Source: Oscillospiraceae bacterium | GTDB taxonomy: Bacteria; Bacillota; Clostridia; Oscillospirales; SIG627 | Length of the DNA stretch: 64,000 bases | Direction of reading: 5' to 3' | Assembly: GCA_015064635.1 (NCBI GenBank) | Contig: SVRV01000004.1 | Coordinates: 1-64,000 of the forward strand | In this document: piece after piece, positions 1 to 8,082 of the stretch | Numbering within the stretch: the first letter of the stretch is position 1 | Layout: the number at the start of each line of letters is the position of its first letter | Translations under genes and position numbers: made by a program | Notes under the pieces: generated by a model | The model's database searches: none | Told to the model about the DNA's origin: nothing | Seen by the model: the letters and a program-made list of their open reading frames with translations, nothing else

Positions 1-865
1 TGATAAATCCGGCAATATCAAGATAACTTGAACCGTCCGATGACGAAGCACCGTCTGTTTTTCCAAGCATAGTCATTGCAGATGCAAAATGTATTCGTTT
101 GTCACCATCACGGTCGAATCGTTTTACAATAAATGTGCTTCCAAGTTTAGAAAAGGTTTCAAGTTTAGATTCGGGAACATTGAGAGAACACAACTTTGCC
201 AAATCGTGAGCAACCTTTTCCCAAGCACCCGTATTAAACTCATCATTCTTTGATGGGAACTTTGCAATCCAAAGTTCTCCATTCGTATCTTGTATTGTTG
301 CTTTCGGTCTTGCACCACCAAGGGAAGAACCTGGCTTCAACAATTGGTTCAGCCATTTTTCATTAAGCAGATTTTCTTCATTTTCAAAATTTCTTGATGC
401 TTCTTCAAGTGTTCTGAGTGTTGCCCAAGGGGGCGCAGCAGTTTCTTTGTCATCAGATAAAAACGCTCCGTTTTCATCTTCCTTAAAGCGGATTGCACCC
501 ATTCGGGTCTCATCATATACACCAAGTAAATAATCTCCGTCAGTTAATTTTCTTGGTTTGCGACCTTCTTTATCTGCATAAATACGCTCACGGCGTTGCA
601 TCAGAACACGTCCCCAACGGTCAGGGGATGAGTCTGCAAATATTCCAAAAATACTTTTATTCACAGGGTATTGTCTGCCTGAATAAAACTGCAACTCCGG
701 ATCTATTATGCAACTTCTATCGTATTGAACAAGCCAATTTGCATCAAATTCAAAAGAAAAGCTATCAGAACCTTTTCCTTCACCGACATACAGTCTGCCC
801 ATCAAATTTGATTCATCCGAATTAAAGCTTTCATAAACATAAATTGTTTTTTGATTGAGTGCCAT
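1..865 (-). CDS. HipA-family Ser/Thr kinase toxin (partial)
   Basis: The frame stays open from an ATG at 865 to the window edge, giving 288 codons; the C-terminus lies outside. The N-terminal part fits the HipA N-domain (GRLYVGEG near residue 23, DRWGRVLMQRRE near 80). A glycine-rich stretch SSLGGARPKA near 200, then WIAKFPS and VKRFDRDGDKRIHF, match the ATP-binding part of HipA kinases, which phosphorylate a cellular protein such as GltX and stop growth. The start is one base after the stop of the upstream HTH gene, so the two are translationally coupled in the order antitoxin then toxin. Catalytic and Mg-binding aspartates expected further on cannot be checked. Sure of the family, unsure of target or activity. 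Confidence 0.9.
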   Translation of the reverse strand, partial: MALNQKTIYVYESFNSDESNLMGRLYVGEGKGSDSFSFEFDANWLVQYDRSCIIDPELQFYSGRQYPVNKSIFGIFADSSPDRWGRVLMQRRERIYADKEGRKPRKLTDGDYLLGVYDETRMGAIRFKEDENGAFLSDDKETAAPPWATLRTLEEASRNFENEENLLNEKWLNQLLKPGSSLGGARPKATIQDTNGELWIAKFPSKNDEFNTGAWEKVAHDLAKLCSLNVPESKLETFSKLGSTFIVKRFDRDGDKRIHFASAMTMLGKTDGASSSDGSSYLDIAGFI

Positions 866-866
866 A

Positions 867-1187
867 TTAGTCCTCCTTTCGGGGCGCACGTTTACGTACT
901 GTCAAATTCAAATCCTGAATGGTTCTTCCTAATGTATCATCTTTTGCAACAAGTAATAAATCTTTATCCATACCATTCAATGCATGAAGAACTGCGGCAT
1001 ATATTCCGATAGCAACGGTTTTGTCGCCCTTTTCTACTTTCCATAAAGTAGCACGACTTATATCTGCTCTTTCTGCTACAAGTTCAACTGAAAGATTTCT
1101 TCGAAGTCTTGCAAGTTTAATCTGCTCACCCATACTACTTAGTATATCCTGAGTAGCAGGTAATATATCAACGGTCTTTTTGGGCAT
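867..1187 (-). CDS. XRE-family HTH antitoxin, HipB-like
   Basis: This 106-residue protein has an XRE/Cro helix-turn-helix at about residues 22-76 (LARLRRNLSVELVAERADIS, then TLWKVEKGDK). The preceding AGGAGGTG fixes the ATG at 1187. It lies directly upstream of the HipA-like gene on the same strand, the standard order of hipBA loci, where HipB neutralises HipA and represses the operon. The basic C-terminal tail (VRKRAPRKED) is typical of such antitoxins. A strong promoter inside a 12-bp inverted repeat lies just upstream and is probably its own operator. Confidence 0.88.
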   Translation of the reverse strand: MPKKTVDILPATQDILSSMGEQIKLARLRRNLSVELVAERADISRATLWKVEKGDKTVAIGIYAAVLHALNGMDKDLLLVAKDDTLGRTIQDLNLTVRKRAPRKED

Positions 1188-1200
1188 TAAAACACCTCCT

Positions 1201-1253
1201 AATGTTTATTATTATATACTATAATTTCGATTTTGTCAATTATAATAAACATT
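1201..1253 (-). promoter_or_regulatory. hipBA promoter flanked by inverted-repeat operator
   Basis: On the minus strand TTGACA (1239-1234) and TATAAT (1216-1211) are separated by 17 bp, a perfect sigma-A promoter for the antitoxin-toxin pair. The promoter is bracketed by perfect 12-bp inverted arms, AATGTTTATTAT at 1201-1212 and its complement at 1242-1253. Two half-sites on either side of the promoter suggest autorepression by the HipB-like protein, as in other hipBA operons. The operator role is inferred. Confidence 0.75.
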
Positions 1254-1406
1254 ATTTATATAAATCTAATTATATTTTTGATATGATCGTTGAATTATCG
1301 TGAATGATGCGATATATCAAATCCAAACTCATACACAAGGTGGTGAATCACTATAAATTTTTGTATAATGTTAAAAGATATTATTTTCATAAATACCATA
1401 AAAATA

Positions 1407-1433
1407 GGAACGCCTCGTTTTGAGACGTTCCCC
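1407..1433 (-). terminator. Terminator after the MATE gene
   Basis: GGAACG(C)CTC and GAG(A)CGTTCC form a 10-bp stem with one mismatch and a short loop. On the minus strand it is followed by TATTTTTAT and lies just past the MATE stop codon. Confidence 0.7.
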
Positions 1434-1436
1434 TTT

Positions 1437-2756
1437 TCATTTATACGATTTTTTTGATTTGAAGTAGAAGAGTATACACACAATGGCGTCCGTTATCCAG
1501 AAGGCAACCCAGGCGATGTACATTCCGGTCATTCCCATTTTAGGGATAAGGATAAAGGAAAGGACAATTCTTGTGATTGAGCCGCAAAGTGTGGAAAGCA
1601 TGAGGGGAGCTTTTTCTCCCAAGCCTCTGAAATATGAATGAAAAAGGTTTGCGAAGATATTTATAACAATAAAAGGCAAAAACCTTGACATGAAAAGTGT
1701 TGCGTATTCAATTGATTCGAGGCTGGCATCGCTGTCAAAGAAGAAGCCTGCAATTGTTTTTGGGAAAAGGAAGCATGCAAGAATAAAGGGGAGGGCAAAC
1801 AAGACTGCTTGTATGGCACCTACCTTGATGCCCTTTTTCAATAGGTGGTATTTTCTTGCTCCGCAAGCTTGGGAGGTATAATTTGAGACCGTTTTAGAGG
1901 AGTTTTGATAAACCGATGCATTGATGTCGTAGGTCTTTTGTGCTACGGTGTAAGCTGCTGTTGCGGTAGTTCCCATTTTATTTATCATAGGAGAAACCAG
2001 CATGCCAGAAGCGTACATTATCATTTGCTGTGTCATATTGGGGACGGCATAGCGTGCCGAACTTTTGAATCCGTTTTTGTCAAAGGATGTTTTTTCCTTT
2101 AATACGCCCATTTCCTTGTAGCACTTACGGAACTTGAATACATAGCAAATACATACCGCCATTGCCGCTATAACGGAGGAAATGGCAAGTCCGAAAACGC
2201 CCCAGCCGAGAAAAACAACGGTGAAAATGTTTCCCGATATGTTCAATATTGCCGAGAGAATTGACATTATAAAGGGGAAGGAGCCGATACCGAGGGAATT
2301 TGTAAGAAAAACTCCGTAGGAGCTGAGTATTATAAAAACAAAACCTGCCATGTAACATACAAAATATGTTACCGTATCGGAGTTTTGAGAAATATTGAAA
2401 AGTGAAAAGACAGGACCTTTGAAGATTATGAGCAATGCAGAAACCGTCAATAAGACAGCGCCCGAAATAATCAGACAGGTGTAGATAACATTTTTGATTT
2501 TTATGTATTCGCCCGCTCCGAAAAGCCTTGCCACATATACCGCAAAGCCTACACCAAAGCCCCAGAATATAGAGGACATAAAGGAGATAAGAGGTGATGT
2601 GGCACCAACCGCCGCAAGAGCTGTGTCTCCTATGAATTTTCCCGCTATAACCGTGTCTATGGTGGAATAAGCCTGGGATAGCATTCCCGACAGCACCATG
2701 GGTATGGCGAATAGTATGAAATTTTTATAAATATTTCCCGAAGTTAAGTCTTTCAT
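1437..2756 (-). CDS. MATE-family multidrug/solute exporter
   Basis: The 439-residue protein has about 12 hydrophobic segments and opens with MKDLTSGNIYKNFILFAIPM, the usual MATE N-terminus. Such exporters use Na+ or H+ gradients to expel organic cations or metabolites across the inner membrane. The ATG at 2756 is preferred to a GTG at 2768, which has no good ribosome site. It is divergent from the DeoR-type regulator at 2872 with about 115 bp between them. It is about 13 residues shorter than the second MATE protein in this window (54701) and only moderately similar by eye. Substrate unknown. Confidence 0.88.
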   Translation of the reverse strand: MKDLTSGNIYKNFILFAIPMVLSGMLSQAYSTIDTVIAGKFIGDTALAAVGATSPLISFMSSIFWGFGVGFAVYVARLFGAGEYIKIKNVIYTCLIISGAVLLTVSALLIIFKGPVFSLFNISQNSDTVTYFVCYMAGFVFIILSSYGVFLTNSLGIGSFPFIMSILSAILNISGNIFTVVFLGWGVFGLAISSVIAAMAVCICYVFKFRKCYKEMGVLKEKTSFDKNGFKSSARYAVPNMTQQMIMYASGMLVSPMINKMGTTATAAYTVAQKTYDINASVYQNSSKTVSNYTSQACGARKYHLLKKGIKVGAIQAVLFALPFILACFLFPKTIAGFFFDSDASLESIEYATLFMSRFLPFIVINIFANLFHSYFRGLGEKAPLMLSTLCGSITRIVLSFILIPKMGMTGMYIAWVAFWITDAIVCILFYFKSKKSYK

Positions 2757-2768
2757 CGTTTTTCTCAC

Positions 2769-2797
2769 TTGACAAGCAGTTATTTTTCAATTATATT
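2769..2797 (+). promoter_or_regulatory. Sigma-A promoter of deoR-type gene
   Basis: TTGACA (2769-2774), a 17-bp spacer and TATATT (2792-2797) lie about 75 bp before the regulator start at 2872. Confidence 0.6.
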
Positions 2798-2871
2798 ATA
2801 ATTGGTTTTATAAATTTTGCAATATGTGGGGATAACTTTCATAAATTCTCAACATTTATCAAGGAGGAGCT

Positions 2872-3618
2872 ATGTATCAAAACGAAAGGCTTGAGCTGAT
2901 ATTGAACATTCTTAAAAAGAACGGATACACAACGGTGAAATATCTTACCGATGAGTTGCATTACAGTAATGCGACAATAAGTCGTGACCTTGCTCTTCTT
3001 GAAGCCAGGAAGCTTGTAAAGAGAAGCTACGGCGGAGTTGAGCTTGAGGAAAAGCACGGCACTCCCCTTGTTTTTCGCTATCATAAGATGAAGCCGTCCA
3101 AAATGAAGGTAGCGAAAAAGGCGGCATCCTTGATAAATGACGGAGACACGGTGTTTATTGATGCCGCAACCTCCACCCAGTATATTGGGCATTATCTTGA
3201 GGGCAAAAAGGATATAACGGTTATAACAAACAACATGGCACTGTCCATATATCTTGGAGATTTGGGAATAGATGCGGTTTGTCTCGGGGGAAAAATCGTG
3301 GAAGCGCCATCAATGCTTTCGGGTGTGCAGACAGTGGAGAACGCAAGGAAGCTTCATGCCGACAAAGCCTTTTTTTCCACTTCCGGAATTGATGACAATG
3401 GGAATATAATTTCAAGTGACACATATCACCTTTTGCATCTTATTATGATCGAAAACTCGGAAAAGACATATTATCTTCTTGACAAGGATAAGCTCCACGC
3501 TAAAGGGAATATGTCGCTTTGTGACCTATCCGAGGTGGACGGAGTTATTGCAGACTTTGATTTGAAGTCAAGATTGAAAAAAGAGTTTAATAATACAGAA
3601 TTTATATTGGCGAAATAG
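2872..3618 (+). CDS. DeoR/GlpR-family transcriptional regulator
   Basis: The 248 residues match the family length. An N-terminal winged HTH (about 1-57, with LHYSNATISRDLALLE as recognition helix) is followed by a DeoR sensor domain carrying DGDTVFIDAATSTQ near residue 90, the sugar-phosphate pocket motif. These proteins usually repress sugar catabolic genes and are released by a phosphorylated sugar. AAGGAGGAG lies seven bases before the ATG. The class II aldolase gene follows after 60 bp but has its own promoter, so it is a candidate target rather than a certain operon mate. Confidence 0.9.
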   Translation: MYQNERLELILNILKKNGYTTVKYLTDELHYSNATISRDLALLEARKLVKRSYGGVELEEKHGTPLVFRYHKMKPSKMKVAKKAASLINDGDTVFIDAATSTQYIGHYLEGKKDITVITNNMALSIYLGDLGIDAVCLGGKIVEAPSMLSGVQTVENARKLHADKAFFSTSGIDDNGNIISSDTYHLLHLIMIENSEKTYYLLDKDKLHAKGNMSLCDLSEVDGVIADFDLKSRLKKEFNNTEFILAK

Positions 3619-3647
3619 TTGATTTTTTTAAGGTTTTATTGTATAAT
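3619..3647 (+). promoter_or_regulatory. Sigma-A promoter of aldolase gene
   Basis: TTGATT (3619-3624), 17 bp, TATAAT (3642-3647), then the ribosome site AAGGAG and the ATG at 3679. The -35 box starts at the stop codon of the regulator. Confidence 0.7.
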
Positions 3648-3678
3648 ATTATGTAATAAAAATTAAGGAGATAAAAAT

Positions 3679-4542
3679 ATGTTAGTATCGGCAAAGGAAA
3701 TGCTAAGTAAAGCAAAGGCAGGTCACTACGCAGTAGGACAGTTCAACATCAACAACCTTGAATGGACAAAGGCTATCCTTCTCACAGCAGAAGAAATGAA
3801 GTCCCCCGTTATTCTCGGTGTATCAGAGGGCGCAGGTAAGTATATGTGCGGCTTCAATACAGTTGTTGCTATGGTTAAAGGAATGATCGAAACTCTCGGT
3901 ATCACAGTTCCCGTTGCCATTCACCTTGACCACGGAACATATGAAGGTGCATACAAGTGCATCGAGGCAGGATTCTCTTCTGTAATGTTCGACGGTTCAC
4001 ACTACCCCATCGAGGAAAATATCGCAAAGACACGTGAGCTTGTTGAAGTATGTAATAAGCTCGGACTTTCTCTTGAAGCTGAAGTAGGTGCTATCGGCGG
4101 CGAGGAAGACGGTGTTGTAGGCGGCGGTGAGGTTGCTGACCCCGAAGAATGTAAGATGATTGCTGACCTTGGTGTTACAATGCTTGCAGCAGGTATCGGT
4201 AACATCCATGGTAAGTATCCCGCAAACTGGGCAGGACTTCGTTTTGATACTCTTGAAGCTATAAATGATAAGGTTGGTTCAATGCCTCTCGTTCTTCACG
4301 GCGGTACAGGTATCCCTGCTGAAATGATCAAGAAGGCTATTGACCTTGGCGTTTCAAAGATCAACGTTAACACAGAGTGTCAGCTTTCCTTCGCTGCAGC
4401 TACAAGAAAGTATATCGAAGCAGGCAAGGATCTTGAAGGAAAGGGCTTTGATCCCAGAAAGCTTCTTGCTCCCGGCGTAGAAGCAATAAAGGAAACAGTT
4501 CGCGAAAAGATTACACTTTTCGGCTCTGCAAACAAGGCGTAA
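3679..4542 (+). CDS. fba: Class II fructose-bisphosphate aldolase
   Basis: The 287-residue enzyme splits fructose-1,6-bisphosphate (or a related ketose bisphosphate) into two triose phosphates in glycolysis and needs Zn2+. Visible signatures are HLDHGT (residues 82-87, catalytic Asp84 and metal His85), EAEVGAIGGEE, the metal histidines in GNIHGKYP and LVLHGGTGIP, and the phosphate-binding INVNTE. Length fits the FbaA/GatY-KbaY branch. Its rapid-growth codon use, like that of GAPDH at 42964, supports a central glycolytic role. A strong terminator follows. Confidence 0.95.
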   Translation: MLVSAKEMLSKAKAGHYAVGQFNINNLEWTKAILLTAEEMKSPVILGVSEGAGKYMCGFNTVVAMVKGMIETLGITVPVAIHLDHGTYEGAYKCIEAGFSSVMFDGSHYPIEENIAKTRELVEVCNKLGLSLEAEVGAIGGEEDGVVGGGEVADPEECKMIADLGVTMLAAGIGNIHGKYPANWAGLRFDTLEAINDKVGSMPLVLHGGTGIPAEMIKKAIDLGVSKINVNTECQLSFAAATRKYIEAGKDLEGKGFDPRKLLAPGVEAIKETVREKITLFGSANKA

Positions 4543-4596
4543 ATAAAATATTATCCTATGCTTGAATTATTCGGGCGTTTGGACTGAGTAAATTGA

Positions 4597-4625
4597 TACA
4601 CCCCGAATTTTCGGGGTGTATTTTT
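4597..4625 (+). terminator. Rho-independent terminator after fba
   Basis: TACACCCCGAA/TTTTCGGGGTGTA folds into a 10-12 bp GC-rich hairpin followed by TTTTT, between the aldolase stop and the next start. Confidence 0.88.
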
Positions 4626-4645
4626 GATTGAAACGAGGTAATATT

Positions 4646-6952
4646 ATGTACAAGGATTTTTATGTGTCTCCCACAGGCTGTGACAGTGCAGACGGAAGCA
4701 GGGAAAGACCCTTTGCCACAATTGAAAGAGCTGTGAAGCTTATTCTCGAAACAGATGGCGATATCAGAATTAACTTTGCATCGGGCGAGTATAAGATAAA
4801 GGAAACAATTGTCATTACCCCCGAAATCAGCGCCAACCGTAACATTATTTTCAAGGGTGACGGAGCAAATTTCTTCGGCGGCATTTATGTAAACGGCTGG
4901 GAAAAGCATACAGATAAAATATATAAGGCACAGCTTGACCTGCCCGACGTGAGAAACCTTTACGTTAATACCTTCCCTGCCACAAGGGCGAGAAGTAAGT
5001 ACAAATACAACATATCCGACCTTTACAAAAAAGGAGAAGAGCCCTGCGGTTTCCTGGTGGGAGAGAAGAATTTCCCCAAAAACTTCCACAAATGGCAGGA
5101 TGTGGAGATAGTCAACAACTATGAGTGGGAAAGCCACAGATATCGTATAGTAGATTATAAATACCTTCCCGAAAGCCACGAGTATGCTTTTGAGCTTGAT
5201 TTGAGTTCGGCATACCTCAGAAGACTTGGAAGCTTCACAAAGAGCTTTTATCTCGAAAACGACTTGTCATTTCTTAAAAATCAAGGAGATTTTTACTATG
5301 ACAAGGATGCAAAGACAATATATTACTACCCCTATGACAATGAGGATATGACCACGGCACAGACTTACGTTGGCTCAAAGGAGATGTTTGTCCATATTCT
5401 CGGCAACCCCGAAAAGAAGGCGGGTAACGTTACCTTTGACGGTATTCGTTTTTCGGGTGGTGCCTGCAATGTGCTTACCGAGAAGGGGTACAGATGCCGT
5501 CAGTCGGATGCCATGGACACAGAATTTCCGGAGCTTACGGGCGAAACTCCCAAGGACGGATACTTCGGAATAAACACCGCTCAATTCAGAATGAATTACG
5601 CCGAAAACGTAACGGTAAAGAACTGCGAATTCATCAATATGGGCTCGGCTGTCATTGCAATGTACGACAGCGTAAAAAATGTCCTTGTTGAAGGAAACAT
5701 TTTCAGAGATTCCTCCGCCGTTGCGGTAAGAATAGGACACGCAGGCCACAAGGTAAAGCGTGAGGGCGTGGATGTCTGCAGTGATATTACAGTCAAGAAC
5801 AATGTGATTGCCAGAATGTGTGGAGAGCTTTACAACAACTGCGGCATCAGCATTTACTACGAAAAGAATATAAAGATATTAAACAACCTCATCACCGACC
5901 AGCCGTATACCGGCGTTTCGGTGAGCTGGGGCTGGAACGGTGCTCCCGGTTATGAATGCTGTAATATTGAGGTGGCAAACAATCACATCCGCCGTGTTAT
6001 GGGAATGCTCAACGACGGAGGCTGTGTTTACACACTCTGCGGTGTAAAGGGCGGCACAATTCATGACAATTTCTTTGAAGATAGCCGTGACAGAGGTCTT
6101 TATAACGATGCGGGAAGCGCTCACATCAATTCCTACAACAATGTTATCGTCGGCTGTAAGTACTTTATTCAGGTTCAGGAGCTGAAGTATTCCACCAAGG
6201 ATATTAAAGTATACAACAATTTCTCCGATACCCTCAGAACTCTGGGGCCCACAGATAAGGGCACCGTTGAGGTAAAACGTCCTGTGCTGGTGGATAGAGA
6301 CAATTTGCCCGATGAAGCAAGGGGCATTGTGGAAAAGGCAGGACCTCAGGGCGAGTACAGAGCGCTTGAGGAGAGAGCCGCAATGCCTGCATGGCACAGA
6401 ATGAGAACGTGGGAGCGTGTTTCAAATACCTTTGTGAGCAAGAGCGACAAAGAAATTGCAAGGCTCAAGAGAATATTTGAAGCAGAGGACTTTATGGAAG
6501 GCGGAGAGGGTGTGGGATACCACAAAACACTCAAGCCCATAAAGAACAATAACCCTTACCGTCCCGATGAAGTAAGAATGTATTATAACCCCGCTGTTAT
6601 GAGCTATGTTATTCAGATGGACGAGGAAGGCGAATGGCTGAACTATAAGTATGACATTCCCGAAACGGACGAGTATTATATTGATATGATTGCCCGCCCC
6701 GCAAAGCAAGAGGGTACTCTTGCAAAATGGTATATTGACGGCGAGTGGCTCACCGATGTGCCCGCAATTGCAAGTGATCCCGAATATACGACAGTAATAG
6801 TCGGTCCATTTCATATGGAAAAGGGTGAGCACATATTTAAAATGGAGTTTGCAATGCCCTTCTATTTTGATAAGTTCAGAATATACACAGGCAAGGAAGC
6901 TCCCGTCCCCGAAGAGCTCTATTATACAACCGACGAAGACTTTGACGAATAA
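4646..6952 (+). CDS. Right-handed beta-helix protein with CBM-like C-terminus
   Basis: This 768-residue protein starts MYKDFYVSPTGCDSADGSRE, the usual entry to pectate-lyase-like beta-helix proteins. Parallel beta-helix repeats (NNVIARMCG, NNHIRRV and similar) cover about 200-530. The last ~150 residues hold EAEDF and a GEWLNYKYDIPE motif resembling CBM6/CBM35 sugar-binding modules. No signal peptide is visible, so it probably acts in the cytoplasm on oligosaccharides like the other glycosidases here. The ATG at 4646 is chosen because GAGGTAAT precedes it; a TTG at 4628 is weaker. Polysaccharide lyase, glycosidase or epimerase activity cannot be told apart by eye. Confidence 0.75.
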   Translation: MYKDFYVSPTGCDSADGSRERPFATIERAVKLILETDGDIRINFASGEYKIKETIVITPEISANRNIIFKGDGANFFGGIYVNGWEKHTDKIYKAQLDLPDVRNLYVNTFPATRARSKYKYNISDLYKKGEEPCGFLVGEKNFPKNFHKWQDVEIVNNYEWESHRYRIVDYKYLPESHEYAFELDLSSAYLRRLGSFTKSFYLENDLSFLKNQGDFYYDKDAKTIYYYPYDNEDMTTAQTYVGSKEMFVHILGNPEKKAGNVTFDGIRFSGGACNVLTEKGYRCRQSDAMDTEFPELTGETPKDGYFGINTAQFRMNYAENVTVKNCEFINMGSAVIAMYDSVKNVLVEGNIFRDSSAVAVRIGHAGHKVKREGVDVCSDITVKNNVIARMCGELYNNCGISIYYEKNIKILNNLITDQPYTGVSVSWGWNGAPGYECCNIEVANNHIRRVMGMLNDGGCVYTLCGVKGGTIHDNFFEDSRDRGLYNDAGSAHINSYNNVIVGCKYFIQVQELKYSTKDIKVYNNFSDTLRTLGPTDKGTVEVKRPVLVDRDNLPDEARGIVEKAGPQGEYRALEERAAMPAWHRMRTWERVSNTFVSKSDKEIARLKRIFEAEDFMEGGEGVGYHKTLKPIKNNNPYRPDEVRMYYNPAVMSYVIQMDEEGEWLNYKYDIPETDEYYIDMIARPAKQEGTLAKWYIDGEWLTDVPAIASDPEYTTVIVGPFHMEKGEHIFKMEFAMPFYFDKFRIYTGKEAPVPEELYYTTDEDFDE

Positions 6953-6959
6953 AAAGATG

Positions 6960-6997
6960 CCGCCGATATCGGAAATCCGATATCGGCGGTTGTTTTT
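6960..6997. terminator. Bidirectional terminator
   Basis: A perfect 13-bp stem (CCGCCGATATCGG and its complement, loop AAAT) has TTGTTTTT on the plus side and an A-run before it that serves the minus strand. It lies between two convergent genes and slightly overlaps the end of the minus-strand one. Confidence 0.88.
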
Positions 6998-7760
6998 AAA
7001 GTATAGCCTTACCTTCCCAATCTTCATCGCTCTCAACACCAAGCAGCTTTGCGACCGTTGGAGGAATGTCGATGATGCAGGCTTCTTCAAGTACTTTACC
7101 CGCTTTAATTCCGTTACCGAAGGCGATAAAGGGAATTGTCATATCCTCGGGGAGGTCTGTACCGTGGCATCTTTCGTGTCCTCCGTGGTCGGCGGTGACT
7201 ATTACCACATAGTCGTCGGGGAGAGCATTGACAATTTTGTCAATATTCTGCCAGCTGTTTTCAAGTGCCTTGAAATATTCTTCGCTCATCCATCCAAAGG
7301 CATGTCCTGCCTCATCAAGATAACCCAGATACAGAAAAGTGAAATCAATGTGATGGTTTGAAATATATTCAATTGCCGCATTTGTCACAGTATTGTTTGA
7401 AGCATCCCAAGGGGTCTCGCCTCCCTTGTTGAAGTAAGCAAAAGAGAGCGAACCGGGACGTGAAAGGTCACGAAGCTGTTCCCAGTTGTAGAAAAATGCA
7501 GATTTTTTCTTTGAGGCACGAAGCACCTCGCAAAGTCCGTTTATGGGTCTTACCTGAGGTGTGTGCACGTTTGTGGTAGTGCCGTGTCGGGCGGGAGTTA
7601 CGCTGTGGAACATTGACATATGACAAGGAAGTGTCACAGATGGTATTACCGAGCTTTCCTCCATTGTATATGTGGAATTTTTAATGTATTTCTCGGCAAG
7701 CTCGCAATTCGGGAGTGCATCGGGTCTCATTCCGTCAACAGATATGAGTAATACTTTCAT
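6996..7760 (-). CDS. Type I phosphodiesterase / nucleotide pyrophosphatase (alkaline phosphatase superfamily)
   Basis: The 254-residue protein begins MKVLLISVDGMRPD, a metal-binding Asp motif of the superfamily, followed by PSVTLPCHMSMFHSV with the nucleophilic Thr, and later DEAGHAFG and TADHGGH metal ligands. It probably hydrolyses a phosphodiester or pyrophosphate in the cytoplasm, as no export signal is seen. It is the last gene of a minus-strand group after GH32 and an amidohydrolase remnant. Its ribosome site GGAGGA lies inside the end of that remnant. Substrate unknown. Confidence 0.85.
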   Translation of the reverse strand: MKVLLISVDGMRPDALPNCELAEKYIKNSTYTMEESSVIPSVTLPCHMSMFHSVTPARHGTTTNVHTPQVRPINGLCEVLRASKKKSAFFYNWEQLRDLSRPGSLSFAYFNKGGETPWDASNNTVTNAAIEYISNHHIDFTFLYLGYLDEAGHAFGWMSEEYFKALENSWQNIDKIVNALPDDYVVIVTADHGGHERCHGTDLPEDMTIPFIAFGNGIKAGKVLEEACIIDIPPTVAKLLGVESDEDWEGKAIL

Positions 7761-7761
7761 G

Positions 7762-8072
7762 TTATTCTTCCTCCGAATTATAAATTATTTTTCCGTCAAT
7801 TGCTCTCATGTGAGGGGTAACAGGGTCAGACTTTTCGTTATAGTCCGCACCCTCCCAACGCATTGCTGTGTTATCCACACCAATGTGACAATGTGCTTCA
7901 ACACAACCGGGTGTAACAAGACGTCCGTGGGCATCAATTACCGTCATATCGGGAGCTTCGTCGATTTTTCGCCGACAGAAACTATTTTCCCATTCTCGTC
8001 TACAAGAACATATCCGTTTTCTATGTCACTGTCTGACATAGTTTTGATTTTTCCGCTTTTAATAAGTAACAT
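7762..8072 (-). pseudogene. Amidohydrolase remnant (frameshift plus deletion)
   Basis: From an ATG at 8072 the sequence reads MLLIKSGKIKTMSDSDIENG, a typical amidohydrolase N-terminus, but the frame stops after about 43 codons. The family resumes in another frame as IDAHGRLVTPGCVEAHCHIG, with the metal-binding HCH, then EGADYNEKSDPVTP. Adding one base to the run of five T at 7965-7969 would join both parts as VGEKIDEAPDMTVIDAHG. The product would still end after about 100 residues against 380 or more, finishing in DGKIIYNSEEE, which resembles the usual C-terminus. An internal deletion therefore joined the ends. Not functional as read. Confidence 0.85.
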
Positions 8073-8082
8073 ATTTTTCCCC

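Noticed and set aside
493-825. A 110-codon plus-strand frame opposite hipA
   Set aside because: It is antisense to a clear HipA coding region and has no ribosome site or recognisable features.
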